A stretch of 64,000 bases of DNA from Pteria penguin (Eukaryota > Mollusca > Bivalvia > Pterioida > Pteriidae): contig CM068590.1 in NCBI GenBank assembly GCA_035048485.1, positions 12,136,494 through 12,200,493 of the forward strand, read 5' to 3'. The notes below the pieces were generated by a model that was not told where the DNA came from, did no database searches, and saw only the letters and a list, made by a program, of their open reading frames with translations. Shown here in pieces: positions 1 to 10,217 of this stretch (within the stretch, counting starts at the first letter, position 1; each line of letters opens with the position of its first letter). A program made the position numbers and the translations under genes.

Positions 1-330
1 GTCTTTTCTTATTTATTATTAGGTTTCACAAGTTTCACTTGTGAAACCTTTTATTATTCTACTGTCTTTTCTTATTTATTATTAGGTTTCACAAGTTTCA
101 CTTGTGAAACCTTTTATTATTCTACTGTCTTTTCTTATTTATTATTAGGTTTCACAAGTTTCACTTGTGAAACCTTTTATTATTCTACTGTCTTTTCTTA
201 TTATTATTAGGTTTCACAAGTTTCACTTGTGAAACCTTTTATTATTCTACTGTCTTTTCTTATTATTAGGTTTCACAAGTTTCACTTGTGAAACCTTTTA
301 TTATTCTACTGTCTTTTCTTATTTATTATT
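1..330. repeat. Minisatellite, 56-63 bp period, 5 copies visible, cut by window start
   Basis: Each period contains AGGTTTCACAAGT, TTC, ACTTGTGAAACC: a perfect 12-bp inverted repeat around a 3-nt TTC loop. This is followed by TTTTATTATTCTACTGTC, then TTTTC and a variable number of TTA triplets. The palindromes start at 21, 84, 147, 209 and 268, so periods are 63, 63, 62 and 59. Most of the length change comes from the TTA spacer. The 13-mer ACTTGTGAAACCT also occurs just inside the 3' end of the large array unit (near 4062), so the two repeats are probably related. The array runs off the left edge. Confidence 0.95.
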
Positions 331-1494
331 ATTATTATTATTCTTCATCCGTTTTTTTTTATGTGACGGCTCAGAAATCACTCATTATTAAAGATATTAC
401 TATTCTGTTTTCAGTGTTCGATTCGAAATTAAATTTTCAAGATTTGATTTTTTTAATTTTCTAAATAACCGCTTATAAGCGCGCAGCGCTACCTACGACG
501 CCAAAATTTTGAATCGCTATATCTTCCTTATTATTTGTCCGATTGGAATGAAATTTTCAGCATTCGATTCAGAAAAGGAGATGCAAGATTTTATGTCACT
601 GCGTCAATTTCGTAGCTCTACCCCGAAAAAGTTGACCTTGACCCGATTGTTTTCATTTCAAAAAAAAATATTTCAATCTTAGATTTTAGACAGTAGGATG
701 AAAGATTTTAATGGTCTGATTTGGAATATGAAAAATTTTTGAAATCGGACCATAAATAAAGTCACAATGAGCGTGGGAAAATTCGCTATGACGTCATCAA
801 AGCTAATTAAATATTCATACGTTAATATCTCTCTTATTAAATGAGATATCGGCATGAAATTTTATATCTAAACATGTTTCCACATTCTTAATCTACCTCT
901 AGAATGAAAATGGCATGCTGCCAATATTTTTGAAATTATTGAAAATTTTCGAATCAAATCTTTGGCAAGGTCTAGCGACTTTATTTGCAGTCGGATTTTG
1001 ATCGGGTTTCTTCCATTCGATAGAGCGTTCAAATACCTACCAGTAAAGTGTTCTCAGATTTTCGCTAACTCTTACGGTTCTCGAGTTATTTGCGTTTGAA
1101 CACGACAACCCCCTTTAAAGTGATGTTTGTGACGTCATCAACACTCATTAATTATTCATGAAATGTTTTCGCCTATAGCTCGCTTATTGAGGAAGATAGA
1201 GGTGTGAAATTTGGTAGCATGATAGAGATTGAGAATATCTACCGACTGACAAGAGGAATTTGGCATGGAGCCAAATTCCTGAAAATGACGTCATACTTTG
1301 TAAATGACGTCATATCTCCCTTATTTTTCATCGGATCGAGGCGGGGACGGTTGGAATCGATTCTGCGTGAAAAAGTAAAATTGGTAAATACAGCAACAGA
1401 ATTTCGATATCTCTTACCGTTTTCGAGATATTTGCGGTCAAAGTTCAGTGTTTGGCCTTTCCTGAAAATACAATTTAAAACTTCAGGTACCTGT

Positions 1495-2136
1495 GTCTCG
1501 CTTATTGATAAAGCTAGAGGTATGAAATTTGGTAGCATAAAAGAGAATGCAAATATCTACCGACTGACAAAAGGGAATTGGCAAGGTGCCAAATTCCTGA
1601 AAATGACGTCATACTTTTTTAAATGACGTCATAACTCCCTTATTTTTCATCGTATCGAATCGGGGATTGTTGCAATCGATTCTGCGTGAAAAAGTAGTTA
1701 AAGGAAAAAGGTCTGGTCTCAGATTTTCGATATCTCTTACCGTTTTCGAGATATTTGCGGTCAAAGTTCAGTGTTTGGCCTTTCCTGAAAATACAATTTA
1801 AAACTTCAGGTACCTGTGTCTCGCTTATTGATAAAGCTAGAGGTATGAAATTTGGTAGCATAAAAGAGAATGCAAATATCTACCGACTGACAAAAGGGAA
1901 TTGGCATGGTACCAAATTCCTTAAAATGACGTCATACTTTGTAAATGACGTCATATCTCCCTTATTTTTCATCGGATCGAGGCGGGGAGGGTTGGAATCG
2001 ATTCTGCGTGAAAAAGTAAAATGGTAAATACGCAACAGAATTTCGATATCTCTTACCGTTTTCGAGATATTTGCGGTCAAAGTTCAGTGTTTGGCCTTTC
2101 CTGAAAATACAATTTAAAACTTCAGGTACCTGTGTC
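1495..2136 (+). repeat. Homogenised ~318-323 bp dimer repeats inside unit 1 (exemplar block)
   Basis: CTCGCTTATTGATAAAGCT recurs near 1498, 1820 and 2137, giving periods of about 322 and 317. Each period splits into two related halves sharing ordered motifs: CTC[C/G]CTTATT, then ATATCT-(CT)-TACCG, then TTCCTGAAAAT. One half (e.g. 1635-1819) carries about 50 extra bases, so the repeat is probably a diverged dimer of a basic unit near 140-185 bp. Two TGACGTCA sites 19 bp apart close each period. Copies per array unit: 3 in units 1 and 2; 2 in units 4-7, 9-12 and 14; 1 in unit 8; 4 in unit 13. Size and context recall the ~160-bp core repeats of bivalve pearl/BIV160 elements; that link is an inference. 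Confidence 0.85.
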
Positions 2137-3195
2137 TCGCTTATTGATAAAGCTAGAGGTATGAAATTTGGTAGCATAAAAGAAAATGCAAATATCTACC
2201 GACTGACAAAAGGGAATTGGCATGGTACCAAATTCCTGAAAATGACGTCATACTTTGTAAATGACGTCATAACTCCATTAATTTTCATCTTATCGAATCG
2301 GGGATTGTTGCAATCGATTCTGCGCGAAAATTTATATGCATAACATTGCCATCAAATTTTCGCTAACTCTTACCGTTTTCGAGTTATTTAGGTTTAAACA
2401 CGACAACCCCCTTTAAAGTGATGCTTTCAACGTCACATAAAGTTCATTAATGTTTAATGAAATGGTTTCAGCTAAAGCTCGCTTATTAAAGAAGGTAGAG
2501 ATGTGAAAATTGGTAGCATGATAGGGAATGAGGGTATCTACCGACTCTTTACTTTGAAATTTCATCTTTCGGCTATTCATTCTCACAGACACATACTCCC
2601 GTTTAATGAAAAATTTTTTCGAAATATACGACGTTTTAAGAGAATTACGTAAGATTTAATATTTTTCGATTTTCGCGTATGTAGCTTTTAGTTTTAATGG
2701 TAGATCTCTCAAATTTTCACTGTTATGTTCTCTAGGTTCATATCTTTAGAACTTTCATCGGCCGATATTATCTATCTCTTTTAGTTTGGCCTCTATTTCA
2801 ATTTAAAGTTTTTTAAAAATTGCGTAATGTTCAAAACTGTCTTATTTTTAGTCTTTTAGTTTCCAAAACATTACGAAACGATTTTCCGTAACGATTTTAC
2901 TATGAAACATGTTTCCCGGTATTTGAAAGTGAGCAATTTAAAGATTTTTTTATAAAAATATCTTACTTGCGTAACTTTCAAGTATTTTTTATTCGTCGTA
3001 TGAACAAATTATAAAAACAAGAGTTTGAGAAAGCATTTTGATTTCGATTTCTTAAACAAAAATCAAATTTTGGGCACTCTACTGATGAACAACGCAATAA
3101 ACATATCTTCAGAAGCGCGGTCAATTTGCCTTGCTTAATACCTTGCACGACACCGCTGTGATATAGGACTTCTTCCATGGACAAGGCGCAGTAAC

Positions 3196-3216
3196 TCGCG
3201 ATTAATTCAATCGCGA
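3196..3216. repeat. Internal hairpin, 8-bp stem, in the 3' region of type A units
   Basis: TCGCGATT, a 5-nt loop, then AATCGCGA form a perfect stem. The hairpin recurs in every type A unit at the equivalent place, just before the A/C tract. Its role is unknown; it could be a structural remnant of the diverged duplication around it. Confidence 0.8.
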
Positions 3217-3275
3217 TTTAAAGTGCTTTCTATAAAATAGAGTTTGAGAAAGTATTATGCATTCGAATTCTTAAA

Positions 3276-3361
3276 CAAAAAAAACCAAAAAAAAAAAAAA
3301 ACCCCCCCCCCCCCCCCCCCAAAAAAAAACAAAAAAAAAAAAAAAAAAGAAAAAAAAAAAG
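3276..3361. repeat. Poly-A / poly-C / poly-A homopolymer tract, unit 1
   Basis: A run of A's broken by a few C's, then about 20 consecutive C's, then a long A-run with isolated C and G, ending at GCAAATTT. The corresponding tract is in units 2 (7053-7137), 4 (12835-12926), 5 (16369-16456), 7 (24326-24415), 8 (27532-27601), 9 (30728-30819), 10 (34023-34109), 11 (37521-37618), 12 (40991-41071) and 13 (44910-44991). Length and composition differ in every copy. Truncated unit 3 and variant units 6 and 14 lack it. Confidence 0.9.
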
Positions 3362-3604
3362 CAAATTTACATTCTACGAGCTACTGCTGAACAAGGCTAT
3401 AAAGAAATCTTCTCCGAGCGTCGGCATTACACATTAGAGAAGCGCGGTGAATTTGCCTTGCTTAATACCTCGCACTGCGCCGCTGTTATACAGGACTTCA
3501 AACGTGTGTGAATTAATCGCCAGTTACAGTGCTTTTACCTGTGGAATACGACACATTGTCAAGTCTTTCTTTTGTATATTGGGGAAAGCGGCATTACTAA
3601 AGGC

Positions 3605-3768
3605 CATCGCGAGGAGAATTGTTTATTCCAGCACAGTGGCGATTCAAGGTCAAACATCTGTACACGCGAAATAACTTGCGTAAGTTCATCGCGAGGAGAA
3701 TTGTTTATTCCAGCAGAGAAGCGATTCAAGGTCAAACATCTGTACACGCGAAATACCTTGCGTAAGTT
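3605..3768. repeat. 82-bp direct tandem duplication, unit 1
   Basis: CATCGCGAGGAGAATTG begins at 3605 and again at 3687; each copy runs to CTTGCGTAAGTT. The two copies differ by a few substitutions, e.g. AATAACTTGCG against AATACCTTGCG. Both are retained in all type A units except unit 8, where only one copy remains (about 27844-27925), probably by recombination between the two. Confidence 0.9.
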
Positions 3769-4075
3769 AATAAATAAACAACATAAAGCGGGCAGTAAGG
3801 ACTGAAGATCTAGGTTACACGTGCAGATTGTACTAAGTGTGATTGTCCTACATGTTTCTTGTTTCAAATATATGGTCAAGAGTAGTCGATATTGTGCGAT
3901 GTAGGCTTCAGTATAATGTGTATAATGTAAGTCGCCGTTACCTACAATTTCTGCAAGTAGATTGCGCAATGTGGATACCATCACTAAAGATCAGATATCT
4001 GGATCGTGAAAAAGAATTTTGTATTAGAGTAGGAGATCTCAGCTTCGCTGCTTCGACTTTAACTTGTGAAACCTA

Positions 4076-4106
4076 CTCGTTGCTTTAGCAACGAGCTCGT
4101 TTCTAG
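4076..4106 (+). other. Helitron-type 3' terminus (hairpin plus CTAG), exemplar in unit 1
   Basis: CTCGTTGCT, TT, AGCAACGAG forms a 9-bp stem with a 2-nt loop (4076-4095). Seven nucleotides later comes CTAG, followed by host-like T. A second, overlapping perfect 12-bp palindrome, AACGAGCTCGTT (4090-4101), shares the right arm of the hairpin, so two mutually exclusive folds are possible. Canonical Helitrons end in a short hairpin followed within about 10-12 nt by CTRR and insert between A and T. The same arrangement ends 13 of the 14 units; units 6 and 14 have CGTCTCTAG instead of CGTTTCTAG. Confidence 0.75.
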
Positions 4107-4118
4107 TTATTATTATTA

Positions 4119-7100
4119 TTCTTCATCCGTTTTTTTTTTTGTGACGGCTCAGAAATCACTCATTATTAAAGATATTACTATTCTGTTTTCAGTGTTCGAT
4201 TCGAAATTAAATTTTCAAGATTTGATTTTTTTAATTTTCTAAATTACCGCTTATAAGCGCGCAGCGCTACCTACGACGCCAAAATTTTGAATCGCTATAT
4301 CTTCCTTATTATTTGTCCGATTGGAATGAAATTTTCAGCATTCGATTCAGAAAAGGAGATGCAAGATTTTATGTCACTGCGTCAATTTCGTAGCTCTACC
4401 CCGAAAAAGTTGACCTTGACCCGATTGTTTTCATTTCAAAAAAAATATTTCAATCTTAGATTTTAGACAGTACGATGAAAGATTTTAATGGTCTGATTTG
4501 GAATATGAAAAATTTTTGAAATCAGACCATAAATAAAGTCACAATGAGCGTGGGAAAATTCGCTATGACGTCATCAAAGCTAATTAAATATTCATACGTT
4601 AATATCTCTCTTATTAAATGAGATATCGGCATGAAATTTTATATCTAAACATGTTTCCACATTCTTAATCTACCTCTAGAATGAAAATGGCATGCCGCCA
4701 ATATTTTTGAAATTATTGAAAATTTTCGAATCAAATCTTTGGCAAGGTCTAGCGACTTTATTTGCAGTCGGATTTTGATCGGGTTTCTTCCATTCGATAG
4801 AGCGTTCAAATACCTACCAGTAAAGTGTTCTCAGATTTTCCGCTAACTCTTACGGTTCTCGAGTTATTTGCGTTTGAACACGACAACCCCCTTTAAAGTG
4901 ATGTTTGTGACGTCATCAACACTCATTAATTATTCATGAAATGTTTTCGCCTATAGCTCGCTTATTGAGGAAGATAGAGGTGTGAAATTTGGTAGCATGA
5001 TAGAGATTGAGAATATCTACCGACTGACAAGAGGAATTTGGCATGGAGCCAAATTCCTGAAAATGACGTCATACTTTGTAAATGACGTCATATCTCCCTT
5101 ATTTTTCATCGGATCGAGGCGGGGACGGTTGGAATCGATTCTGCGTGAAAAAGTAAAATGGTAAATACCAGCAACAGAATTTCGATATCTCTTACCGTTT
5201 TCGAGATATTTGCGGTCAAAGTTCAGTGTTTGGCCTTTCCTGAAAATACAATTTAAAACTTCAGGTACCTCTGTCTCGCTTATTGATAAAGCTAGAGGTA
5301 TGAAATTTGGTAGCATAAAAGAGAATGCAAATATCTACCGACTGACAAAAGGGAATTGGCAAGGTGCCAAATTCCTGAAAATGACGTCATACTTTTCTAA
5401 ATGACGTCATAACTCCCTTATTTTTCATCGTATCGAATCGGGGATTGTTGCAATCGATTCTGCGTGAAAAAGTAGTTAAAGGAGAAAGGTCTGGTCTCAG
5501 ATTTTCGATATCTCTTACCGTTTTCGAGATATTTGCGGTCAAAGTTCAGTGTTTGGCCTTTCCTGAAAATACAATTTAAAACTTCAGGTACCTGTGTCTC
5601 GCTTATTGATAAAGCTAGAGGTATGAAATTTGGTAGCATAAAAGAGAATGCAAATATCTACCGACTGACAAAAGGGAATTGGCATGGTACCAAATTCCTG
5701 AAAATGATGTCATACTTTGTAAATGACGTCATATCTCCCTTATTTTTCATCGGATCGAGGCGGGGACGGTTGGAATCGATTCTGCGTGAAAAAGTAAAAT
5801 GGTAAATACGCAACAGAATTTCGATATCTCTTACTGTTTTCGAGATATTTGCGGTCAAAGTTCAGTGTTTGGCCTTTCCTGAAAATACAATTTAAAACTT
5901 CAGGTACCTGTGTCTCGCTTATTGATAAAGCTAGAGGTATGAAATTTGGTAGCATAAAAGAGAATGCAAATATCTACCGACTGACAAAAGGGAATTGGCA
6001 TGGTACCAAATTCCTGAAAATGACGTCATACTTTGTAAATGACGTCATAACTCCATTAATTTTCATCTTATCGAATCGGGGATTGTTGCAATCGATTCTG
6101 CGCGAAAATTTATATGCATAACATTGCCATCAAATTTTCGCTAACTCTTACCGTTTTCGAGTTATTTAGGTTTAAACACGACAACCCCCTTTAAAGTGAT
6201 GCTTTCAACGTCACATAAAGTTCATTAATGTTTAATGAAATGGTTTCAGCTAAAGCTCGCTTATTAAAGAAGGTAGAGATGTGAAAATTGGTAGCATGAT
6301 AGGGAATGAGGGTATCTACCGACTCTTTACTTTGAAATTTCATCTTTCGGCTATTCATTCTCACAGACACATACTCCCGTTTAATGAAAAAATTTTTCGA
6401 AATATACGACGTTTTAAGAGAATTACGTAAGATTTAATATTTTTCGATTTTCGCGTATGTAGCTTTTAGTTTTAATGGTAGATCTCTCAAATTTTCACTG
6501 TTATGTTCTCTAGGTTCATAGCTTTAGAACTTTCATCGGCCGATATTATCTATCTCTTTTAGTTTGGCCTCTATTTCAATTTAAAGTTTTTTAAAAATTA
6601 CGTAATGTTCAAAACTGTCCTTATTTTTAGTCTTTTAGTTTCCAAAACATTACGAAACGATTTTCCGTAATGATTTTACTATGAAACATGTTTCCCGGTA
6701 TTTGAAAGTGAGCAATTTAAAGATTTTTTTATAAAAATATCTTACTTGCGTAACTTTCAAGTATTTTTTATTCGTCGTATGAACAAATTATAAAAACAAG
6801 AGTTTGAGAAAGCATTTTGATTTCGATTTCTTAAACAAAAATCAAATTTTGGGCACTCTACTGATGAACAACGCAATAAACATATCTTCAGAAGCGCGGT
6901 CAATTTGCCTTGCTTAATACCTTGCACGACACCGCTGTGATATAGGACTTCTTCCATGGACAAGGCGCAGTAACTCGCGATTAATTCAATCGCGATTTAA
7001 AGTGCTTTCTATAAAATAGAGTTTGAGAAAGTATTATGCATTCGAATTCTTAAACAAAAAAAAACCCAAAAAATAAAAAAACCACCCCCCCCCCCCCAAA

Positions 7101-7883
7101 AAAAAAAAAACAAAAAAAAAAAAAAGAAAAAAAAAAGCAAATTTACATTCTACGAGCTACTGCTGAACAAGGCTATAAAGAAATCTTCTCCGAGCGTCGG
7201 CATTACACATTAGAGAAGCGCGGTGAATTTGCCTTGCTTAATACCTCGCACTGCGCCGCTGTTATACAGGACTTCAAACGTGTGTGAATTAATCGCCAGT
7301 TACAGTGCTTTACCTGTGGAATACGAGACATTGTCAAGTCTTTCTTTTGTATATTGGGGAAAGCGGCATTACTAAAGGCCATCGCGAGGAGAATTGTTTA
7401 TTCCAACAGAGTGGCGATTCAAGGTCAAACATCTGTACACGCGAAATAACTTGCGTAAGTTCATCGCGAGGAGAATTGTTTATTCCAGCAGAGAAGCGAT
7501 TCAAGGTCAAACATCTGTACACGCGAAATACCTTGCGTAAGTTAATAAATAAACAACATAAAGCGGGCAGTAAGGACTGAAGATCTAGGTTACACGTGCA
7601 GATTGGTACTAAGTGTGATTGTCCTACATGTTTTCTTGTTTCAAATATATGGTCAAGAGTAGTCGATATTGTGCGATGTAGGCTTCAGTATAATGTGTAT
7701 AATGTAAGTCGCCGTTACCTACAATTTCTGCAAGTAGATTGCGCAATGTGGATACCATCACTAAAGATCAGATATCTGGATCGTGAAAAAGAATTTTGTA
7801 TTAGAGTAGGAGATCTCAGCTTCGCTGCTTCGACTTTAACTTGTGAAACCTACTCGTTGCTTTAGCAACGAGCTCGTTTCTAG
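4119..7883 (+). mobile_element. Array unit 2: Helitron-like element, full copy (type A)
   Basis: Organisation and length match unit 1 (three dimer repeats, A/C tract at 7053-7137, terminal hairpin and CTAG ending at 7883). About 9 CRE palindromes are intact; one (5705) is changed to TGATGTCA. The gap from unit 1 is only a few TTA triplets. Units 1 and 2 are the only neighbours of equal ~3.77 kb length, suggesting a recent duplication of a three-dimer version. Confidence 0.85.
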
Positions 7884-7895
7884 TTATTATTATTA

Positions 7896-9735
7896 TTCTT
7901 CATCCGTTTTTTTTTTTTGTGACGGCTCAGAAATCACTCATTATTAAAGATATTACTATTCTGTTTTCAGTGTTCGATTCGAAATTAAATTTTCAAGATT
8001 TGATTTTTTTGATTTTCTAAATTACCGCTTATAAGCGCGCAGCGCCACCTACGACGCCAAAATTTTGAATCGCTATATCTTCCTTATTATTTGTCCGATT
8101 GGAATGAAATTTTCAGCATTCGATTCAGAAAAGGAGATGCAAGATTTTATGTCACTGCGTCAATTTCGTAGCTCTACCGTGAAAAAGTTGACCTTGACCC
8201 GATTGTTTTCATTTCAAAAAAAATATTTCAATCTTAGATTTTAGACAGTACGATGAAAGATTTTAATGATCTGATTTGGAATATGAAAAATTTTTGAAAT
8301 CGGACCATAAATAAAGTCACAATGAGCGTGGGAAAATTCGCTATGACGTCATCAAAGCTAATTAAATATTCATACGTTAATATCTCTCTTATTGAATGAG
8401 ATATCGGCATGAAATTTTATATCTAAACATGTTTTCACATTCTTAATCTACCTCTAGAATGAAAATGGCATGCTGCCAATATTTTTGAAATTATTGAAAA
8501 TTTTCGAATCAAATCTTTGGCAAGGTCTAGCGACTTTATTTGCAGTCGGATTTTGATCGGGTTTCTTCCATTCGATAGAGCGTTCAAATACCTACCAGTA
8601 AAGTGTTCTCAGATTTTCGCTAACTCTTACGGTTCTCGAGTTATTTGCGTTTGAACACGACAACCCCCTTTAAAGTGATGTTTGTGACGTCATCAACACT
8701 CATTAATTATTCATGAAATGTTTTCGCCTATAGCTCGCTTATTGAGGAAGATAGAGGTGTGAAATTTGGTAGCATGATAGAGATTGAGAATATCTACCGA
8801 CTGACAAGAGGAATTTGGCATGGAGCCAAATTCCTGAAAATGACGTCATACTTTGTAAATGACGTCATATCTCCCTTATTTTTCATCGGATCGAGGCGGG
8901 GACGGTTGGAATCGATTCTGCGTGAAAAAGTAAAATGGTAAATACCAGCAACAGAATTTCGATATCTCTTACCGTTTTCGAGATATTTGCGGTCAAAGTT
9001 CACGGTTTCACCATTCCTGAAAACACACTTTTCAAATTCAGGAAGCTGTGTTTCGCTTATTGAGGAAGTTAGAGGTGTGAAATTTGGTAGCATGATAGAA
9101 AATGAGAATATCTACCGACTTACAAGAGGAATTTGGCATGGAGCCAAATTCCTGAAAATGACGTCATACTTTGTAAATGACGTCATATCTCCCTTATTTA
9201 TCATCGGATCGAATCGGGGATGGTTGGAATCGATTCTGCGTGAAAATTTAAAATCAACGTTGTACCAACAGAATTTCGATATCTCTTACCGTTTTCGAGA
9301 TATTTGCCGTCGAAATTCATGGTTTCACCATTCCTGAAAATACACTTTTCAACTTCAGGAAGCTGTGTTTCGCTTATTTATAAAGCTAGTGGTGTGAAAT
9401 TTGGTAGCATGATACAGAATAAAAATATTTACCGACTGACAAGTGGGATTTGGCATGGTGCGAAATTCCTGAACATGACGTAATACTATTTCAATGACGT
9501 CATAGCTCCCTTACTTTTCATCCGATCGAATTGGGAATGGTTGGAATCGATTCTTCGTGAAAAATAAAATGTATATATTCACCTAAAGTTTTTTTTACCA
9601 TATCCCTTACCGTTTTTAAGATATTTGCGGTCAGATTTAACTTTTTCACAGTCCTTTCCGCATACCTTGGGGCCCCACAAAGGGATGTGGTCCCAAAATA
9701 TTTCTTCCTCTTATTCCCCGGAGAAAAATCTTTCA
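7896..9735 (+). mobile_element. Array unit 3: truncated or variant copy with diverged sub-repeats
   Basis: Positions 7896 to about 9000 match the type A 5' region. From about 9001 the dimer repeats belong to a different subfamily, e.g. CACGGTTTCACCATTCC in place of the usual CAGTGTTTGGCC and CAGGAAGCTGTGTTTCGC in place of CAGGTACCTGTGTCTCGC. It then runs into GC-rich sequence at about 9655-9725 with an imperfect hairpin (TTGGGGCCCCACA / TGTGGTCCCAA) and joins the minisatellite array at ~9736. It lacks the A/C tract, the 82-bp duplication and the CTAG terminus. It is either an older related element or a recombinant. Confidence 0.75.
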
Positions 9736-9737
9736 TT

Positions 9738-10205
9738 ATTAGGTTTCACAAGTTTCACTTGTGAAACCTTTTATTATTCTACTGTCTTTTCTTATTTATT
9801 ATTAGGTTTCACAAGTTTCACTTGTGAAACCTTTTATTATTCTACTGTCTTTTCTTATTAGGTTTCACAAGTTTCACTTGTGAAACCTTTTATTATTCTA
9901 CTGTCTTTTCTTATTATTAGGTTTCACAAGTTTCACTTGTGAAACCTTTTATTATTCTACTGTCTTTTCTTATTATTATTAGGTTTCACAAGTTTCACTT
10001 GTGAAACCTTTTATTATTCTACTGTCTTTTCTTATTAGGTTTCACAAGTTTCACTTGTGAAACCTTTTATTATTCTACTGTCTTTTCTTATTAGGTTTCA
10101 CAAGTTTCACTTGTGAAACCTTTTATTATTCTACTGTCTTTTCTTATTAGGTTTCACAAGTTTCACTTGTGAAACCTTTTATTATTCTACTGTCTTTTCT
10201 TATTA
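9738..10205. repeat. Minisatellite array, 8 copies, between units 3 and 4
   Basis: This is the same palindromic minisatellite as at the left edge. Palindromes start at 9741, 9804, 9860, 9919, 9981, 10037, 10093 and 10149; periods of 56, 59, 62 and 63 differ mostly by TTA number. The sequence between palindromes is invariant apart from the triplet count, so these are not CRISPR spacers. Confidence 0.95.
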
Positions 10206-10217
10206 TTATTATTATTA

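Larger units (their letters stand above)
341..4106 (+). mobile_element. Array unit 1: Helitron-like non-autonomous element, full copy (type A)
   Basis: The copy starts at TTCTTCATCCG plus a T-run after (TTA)n and ends at CTAG (4103-4106) followed by T. A 9-bp hairpin (4076-4095) lies 7 nt before CTAG, the layout of Helitron 3' ends. Contents in order: a 5' region with degenerate monomers (341-1170); a monomer/dimer block (1172-2340) in which the ~318-323 bp dimer occurs three times; a further monomer near 2480; AT-rich filler; a diverged duplication (about 3019-3235 and 3235-3540); an A/C homopolymer tract (3276-3361); an 82-bp direct duplication (3605-3686, 3687-3768); and the terminal hairpin. 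It has about 10 TGACGTCA palindromes. There is no coding capacity and no Rep/helicase. The 5' boundary is uncertain by a few bases because it abuts the TTA repeat. Confidence 0.85.

Noticed and set aside
21..300. CRISPR-like regularly spaced palindromic repeats (also 9741-10205)
   Set aside because: The intervening sequences are identical apart from TTA number, and the context is eukaryotic; this is a minisatellite.
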